Source of the DNA: an uncultured Oscillospiraceae bacterium
Lineage (GTDB): Bacteria; Bacillota; Clostridia; Oscillospirales; Oscillospiraceae
NCBI GenBank assembly: GCA_934636655.1
Contig: CAKUAS010000009.1
Coordinates: 1 to 64,000, forward strand
DNA length: 64,000 nucleotides
Direction of reading: 5' to 3'
Shown: in pieces, positions 61,555-64,000 of the stretch
How positions within the stretch are numbered: position 1 is the first letter of the stretch
Layout of the letters: the number at the start of each line of letters is the position of its first letter
Translations under genes and position numbers: made by a program
The notes under the pieces: generated by a model
Databases searched by the model: none
Told to the model about the DNA's origin: nothing
Seen by the model: the letters and a program-made list of their open reading frames with translations, nothing else

Positions 61555-62215
61555 GCGCCTCCGGTATGAAAGTTCCTATCGCCGCGGCCGTGATCATCGA
61601 AATTATGACAGACCAACTCACCGGCAGAACAAGGCGCAGGCCCGTGTTGAGCGCCGCCGCCAGAAGAACAAGGCATAATATGCGTCTGCTGCCGGCCGCA
61701 CTTGGCGTGAGCATGGCGAGGAATGCCGCATAAAACGCGACGCCGAAGCCCTTCGCCAACGCCTCGGGCAAAAAATCGCCGAGGATGCAGCCGGCCAGCG
61801 AGCTCAGCACCCATGCGGCATAGATCGCCGTGTTTGCACCGAGCAGATGCTTTTCGTCCGCGCTGCCGGAGAGTGAAAACAGCGCAAACGACTCGTCGCA
61901 AAGCGCGAATGCACACAAAAGCCGAGTGTGCAGCGGAGAGCGCTCAAGTCTGCTCATGACACAGCAGCTCATAACGAGATGCCGCAGATTTACGAAGAAT
62001 ACCGCCGTTATTATCGACAGCACCGCCGTGCTTCCGAGCATCCCCACGGCCATGAGCTGGGATGAGCCCGCCATCACGGTCACCGACATCAGCACCGACT
62101 GGAACAGGCTCAGCCCTGCCTGAACTGCGAGCATGCCGTAGGATATCCCGACCGGGATTATGCCGAGGCACACGGGCAGCGCTTTTTTTGCACCGCGCAC
62201 AAAGGACGGGCTCAC
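61538..62215 (-). CDS. azlC: AzlC-type branched-chain amino acid exporter subunit
   Basis: 225 residues starting at GTG (GTGA overlap with the thioesterase stop, RBS AAGGAAAA). LGIIPVGISYGMLAVQAGLSLFQSVLMS, GSSQLMAVGML and FFVNLRHLVMSCCV are family blocks; about six helices. With AzlD it exports branched-chain or similar amino acids. The thioesterase upstream is unrelated in function but co-transcribed. Confidence 0.93.
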   Translation of the reverse strand: MSPSFVRGAKKALPVCLGIIPVGISYGMLAVQAGLSLFQSVLMSVTVMAGSSQLMAVGMLGSTAVLSIITAVFFVNLRHLVMSCCVMSRLERSPLHTRLLCAFALCDESFALFSLSGSADEKHLLGANTAIYAAWVLSSLAGCILGDFLPEALAKGFGVAFYAAFLAMLTPSAAGSRRILCLVLLAAALNTGLRLVLPVSWSVIISMITAAAIGTFIPEAHDEQK

Positions 62216-62631
62216 TTTTCCTTCACTGCTATCATTGTGCCGAGCATTTTGGCGATCAGCTTGCCGGAATCCGCGTCGACCGCCTCGGCTTCAGTTATGA
62301 TAAGTGTCCTGCCGGTTTTTACTACGCTGCCGGTCACAACGAGTTTGGTTCCGGTCATCGGGCGCAGCAGATTCTGCTTGAACTCGACGCTCATGACATT
62401 ATATCCGTCGGGCGCTGTGCTCATCGCGGCATAGCCGCATGCAACGTCCGCTATCGTGCTTATGACCCCGGCGTGCATAAAGCCGTTTTGCTGCGTAAGA
62501 TCGCTTCTGCTTTCGCAGGTGATGACGACCTTTCCGTTCTCGACAGTGCAAAGCTTCGCGCCTATCGTCGCAAGAAAGCTCTGTTTTTCAAAGCTCGATA
62601 ATATTCTTTCAAAAAGCTCATTGTTTTCCAT
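62212..62631 (-). CDS. PaaI-type hotdog thioesterase
   Basis: 139 residues from the ATG behind GGTGG. QQNGFMHAGVISTIADVACGYAAMS holds the Asp/Glu-region of the hotdog active site (HxGxxxxxxD pattern), followed by SVEFKQNLLRPMTG. It hydrolyses an acyl-CoA; the substrate is unknown. An upstream frame extension runs into the inverted-repeat element and is spurious. Confidence 0.88.
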   Translation of the reverse strand: MENNELFERILSSFEKQSFLATIGAKLCTVENGKVVITCESRSDLTQQNGFMHAGVISTIADVACGYAAMSTAPDGYNVMSVEFKQNLLRPMTGTKLVVTGSVVKTGRTLIITEAEAVDADSGKLIAKMLGTMIAVKEK

Positions 62632-62648
62632 ATCGGTTCCACCTTTCA

Positions 62649-62926
62649 TACCTTCGATTGACAAGGGCACACACGCCTGACTGTGTCCCTTTTCGGCGCT
62701 TTCCGCCTTTTTCTCTTTGGTGGGCGTCAGCCCACCTGCATCGAAGAAAGCCGAAAATCACACAAAAATTGCCGACTGACAGGTGCTTTGCAGTTTTGAC
62801 AGAGCTCAAATGTGTCCGGGCAAGGCAAAGTCCGCAGCGCATACTGCCGTATACTCAAGAGCTTTAACGCCGCCAGGGCGCATTTGAGCCTGTCAAAACC
62901 GTATGTGTCCTTGTCAATCGAAGGTA
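62649..62926. mobile_element. MITE-like element, about 278 bp, with TA-flanked inverted repeats
   Basis: The ends are 23-bp inverted repeats with one mismatch, beginning TACCTTCGATTGACAAGG at 62649 and mirrored at 62904-62926. The outer TA on both sides fits a TA target duplication of IS630/Tc1 type. A nested inverted repeat lies inside (62793-62812 against 62881-62899, GTTTTGACAG..GCTCAAATG, one bulged base). No transposase is encoded; the short frames inside are Arg/Pro-rich and not gene-like. It sits between the thioesterase start and the LysR promoter. Confidence 0.8.
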
Positions 62927-62943
62927 ATTTTTCGAGAAGCGTC

Positions 62944-62972
62944 TTGCATTCTCATGCAAAGCATTATATACT
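62944..62972 (+). promoter_or_regulatory. promoter of the LysR gene
   Basis: TTGCAT, 17 bp, TATACT, starting 18 bp beyond the MITE edge. Confidence 0.75.
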
Positions 62973-63032
62973 CGGAACACAAATAAGTAAAATTGATATT
63001 TGTTATATCAACATACAGAAAGGTTATGTCAG

Positions 63033-63905
63033 ATGCAGAGGTACATTGCTCTTTTGAAGATCGTTGAGTCCGGCAGCTTCACTGCCGCGGCAAAGCTTTT
63101 GGGCTACACCCAGCCGGCGCTGAGCCAGATGATAGCCTCTCTTGAAAGCGAGCTGCGCGTTAAGCTTCTGAACCGCTCGCGCTACGGCATAAGGCTCACG
63201 CCCGATGGCGAGCGCCTGCTTCCGGGCATCCAAAGCGCGGTTTCGCAGTATGAGGCCATGCGGCAGACCGCAGACGAGATACGCGGGCTCGACTCCGGCC
63301 TTGTGCGCATCGGAACGGTCTCGAGCGTCTCCTGCCACTGGCTGCCCGGCGTTATACGCAGATTCTGGTCGGAGCACCCGAATATAGAGATCGCGCTGCA
63401 TCAGGGCGATTACACATCTATACAGGATTGGGTGCGCACGGGCACGGTAGATTTCGGCTTTGTAAACCCAAAAGCTGTGCACGGGCTCGAGGTCGCCGAT
63501 ATCGTGCGCTCCGGCGAGTTTCGCGCTATACTCCCCGCAGAGCACGCGCTTGCGCGGCGGAAGTCTCTTACGCTCGAGGAGCTTGCGCATGAGCCGTTTA
63601 TTCTGCTGGAGGAGGGCGCTTACAGCGAGCCCCTCGAAGCATTCCGCGCAGAAGGCCTTGACCCCGAAATAAGACTTCGCGCACATGATGACTACTCCAT
63701 TTTGTCCATGGTCGAGCAAGGGCTCGGCATTTCTATGCTTACAGAGCTCGTGCTAAACAAAACAAGCTATAATGTGGCCGCCGTGCCTATTGAGCCGCCG
63801 ATAATACGAACGATGAGCATAGTGGTCAAGGATAAAAAATCGCTTTCATTGGCGAGCAGACGGTTCATAAAATGTCTGCTCGACAGCCGCAGTGAGCTGC
63901 CGTGA
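63033..63905 (+). CDS. LysR-family transcriptional regulator
   Basis: 290 residues. N-terminal winged HTH (ALLKIVESGSFTAAAKLLGYTQPALSQMIASLESEL) and a PBP-like effector domain (about 90-290) with VRIGTVSSVSCHWLPGVIRRF and HDDYSILSMVEQGLGISML. ATG behind AAAGG. Divergent from the thioesterase-AzlCD unit, which it may regulate, although the MITE now lies between them. Confidence 0.94.
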   Translation: MQRYIALLKIVESGSFTAAAKLLGYTQPALSQMIASLESELRVKLLNRSRYGIRLTPDGERLLPGIQSAVSQYEAMRQTADEIRGLDSGLVRIGTVSSVSCHWLPGVIRRFWSEHPNIEIALHQGDYTSIQDWVRTGTVDFGFVNPKAVHGLEVADIVRSGEFRAILPAEHALARRKSLTLEELAHEPFILLEEGAYSEPLEAFRAEGLDPEIRLRAHDDYSILSMVEQGLGISMLTELVLNKTSYNVAAVPIEPPIIRTMSIVVKDKKSLSLASRRFIKCLLDSRSELP

Positions 63906-63936
63906 CTCAAAACGCACAAACATGCCCAATTCGACA

Positions 63937-63965
63937 TTGAATTTGAATGCCAATTATGGTAAAAT
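63937..63965 (+). promoter_or_regulatory. promoter reading out of the window
   Basis: TTGAAT, 17 bp, TAAAAT with an extended TGG. No start codon follows before the window ends. Confidence 0.6.
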
Positions 63966-64000
63966 ATCCTCAGCAATTTCTTACACAAAGCCGCTGACGC

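Noticed and set aside
62658..63057. Small proteins inside the MITE-like element
   Set aside because: The frames have no RBS, are Arg/Pro-rich and follow the inverted repeat rather than codon structure.

Overview
This window looks like chromosome of a GC-rich, probably spore-forming member of the Clostridia. The gut Oscillospirales are my best guess, by inference only. The signs are NiaR-type niacin control, TagGH-type polymer export, a MurT/GatD-like pair, a LysM/GH18 spore-type hydrolase, a DUF4358 lipoprotein, AzlCD, strong AGGAGG-type ribosome binding sites and TTGACA-17-TATAAT promoters. It holds about 58 protein genes, two tRNA genes, one probable MITE, one frameshifted gene and no rRNA.

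Layout. 1-4.8 kb: the end of a heptad-repeat membrane protein, then a niacin block (pncB, niaR, and an EIIC-like transporter behind a probable NiaR operator). 4.8-7.9 kb: a siderophore/cobalamin-type ABC importer. 8-10.3 kb: an ornithine-cyclodeaminase-family gene divergent from an AraC regulator. 10.3-12.7 kb: MOSC, MoaA and an N5-(carboxyethyl)ornithine synthase-like enzyme. 12.7-22.4 kb: a surface-polymer cluster with two double ATP-grasp proteins, one single ATP-grasp protein, a CDP-glycerol-type transferase, a nucleotidyltransferase and a TagGH-like exporter. 22.5-26.3 kb: an acyl-CoA-ligase-like enzyme, then two lipoproteins and a metallo-hydrolase behind a structured leader. 26.4-30.6 kb: a VWA / MoxR ATPase / leucine-rich-repeat trio. 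30.8-32.9 kb: a MurT-like ligase with a GatD-like partner that lacks its catalytic Cys and His. 33-34.3 kb: a small membrane protein, tRNA-Asp, tRNA-Thr and a racemase. 34.4-36.1 kb: two genes resembling phage tail proteins, with no other phage genes nearby. 36.3-38.4 kb: SseB-like protein, XRE regulator and an FtsX-like membrane protein. 38.4-46 kb: ClpB with a ribbon-helix-helix-like protein, then YlmH, a TetM-like GTPase fused to a Rae1-type NYN nuclease, and a DUF362 protein. 46-48.7 kb: hydrolase, MFS transporter, DUF6440. 48.7-53.2 kb: a lipid operon including a glycosyltransferase-diacylglycerol-kinase fusion. 53.3-59.6 kb: FAD enzymes, LysM-GH18, and a GntR-controlled oxidoreductase/ferredoxin-reductase pair. 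59.6-64 kb: small protein, PhzF, broken RidA, thioesterase-AzlC-AzlD, MITE and LysR.

The most interesting units are four. (1) A translation-quality-control operon joins a ribosome-acting GTPase fused to an A-site-type nuclease with YlmH. (2) A surface-polymer cluster carries duplicated, half-degenerate ATP-grasp ligases beside a carboxyethyl-amino-acid synthase. (3) A GatD-like protein has no catalytic residues. (4) A NiaR operator points to the EIIC-like protein as a niacin transporter.
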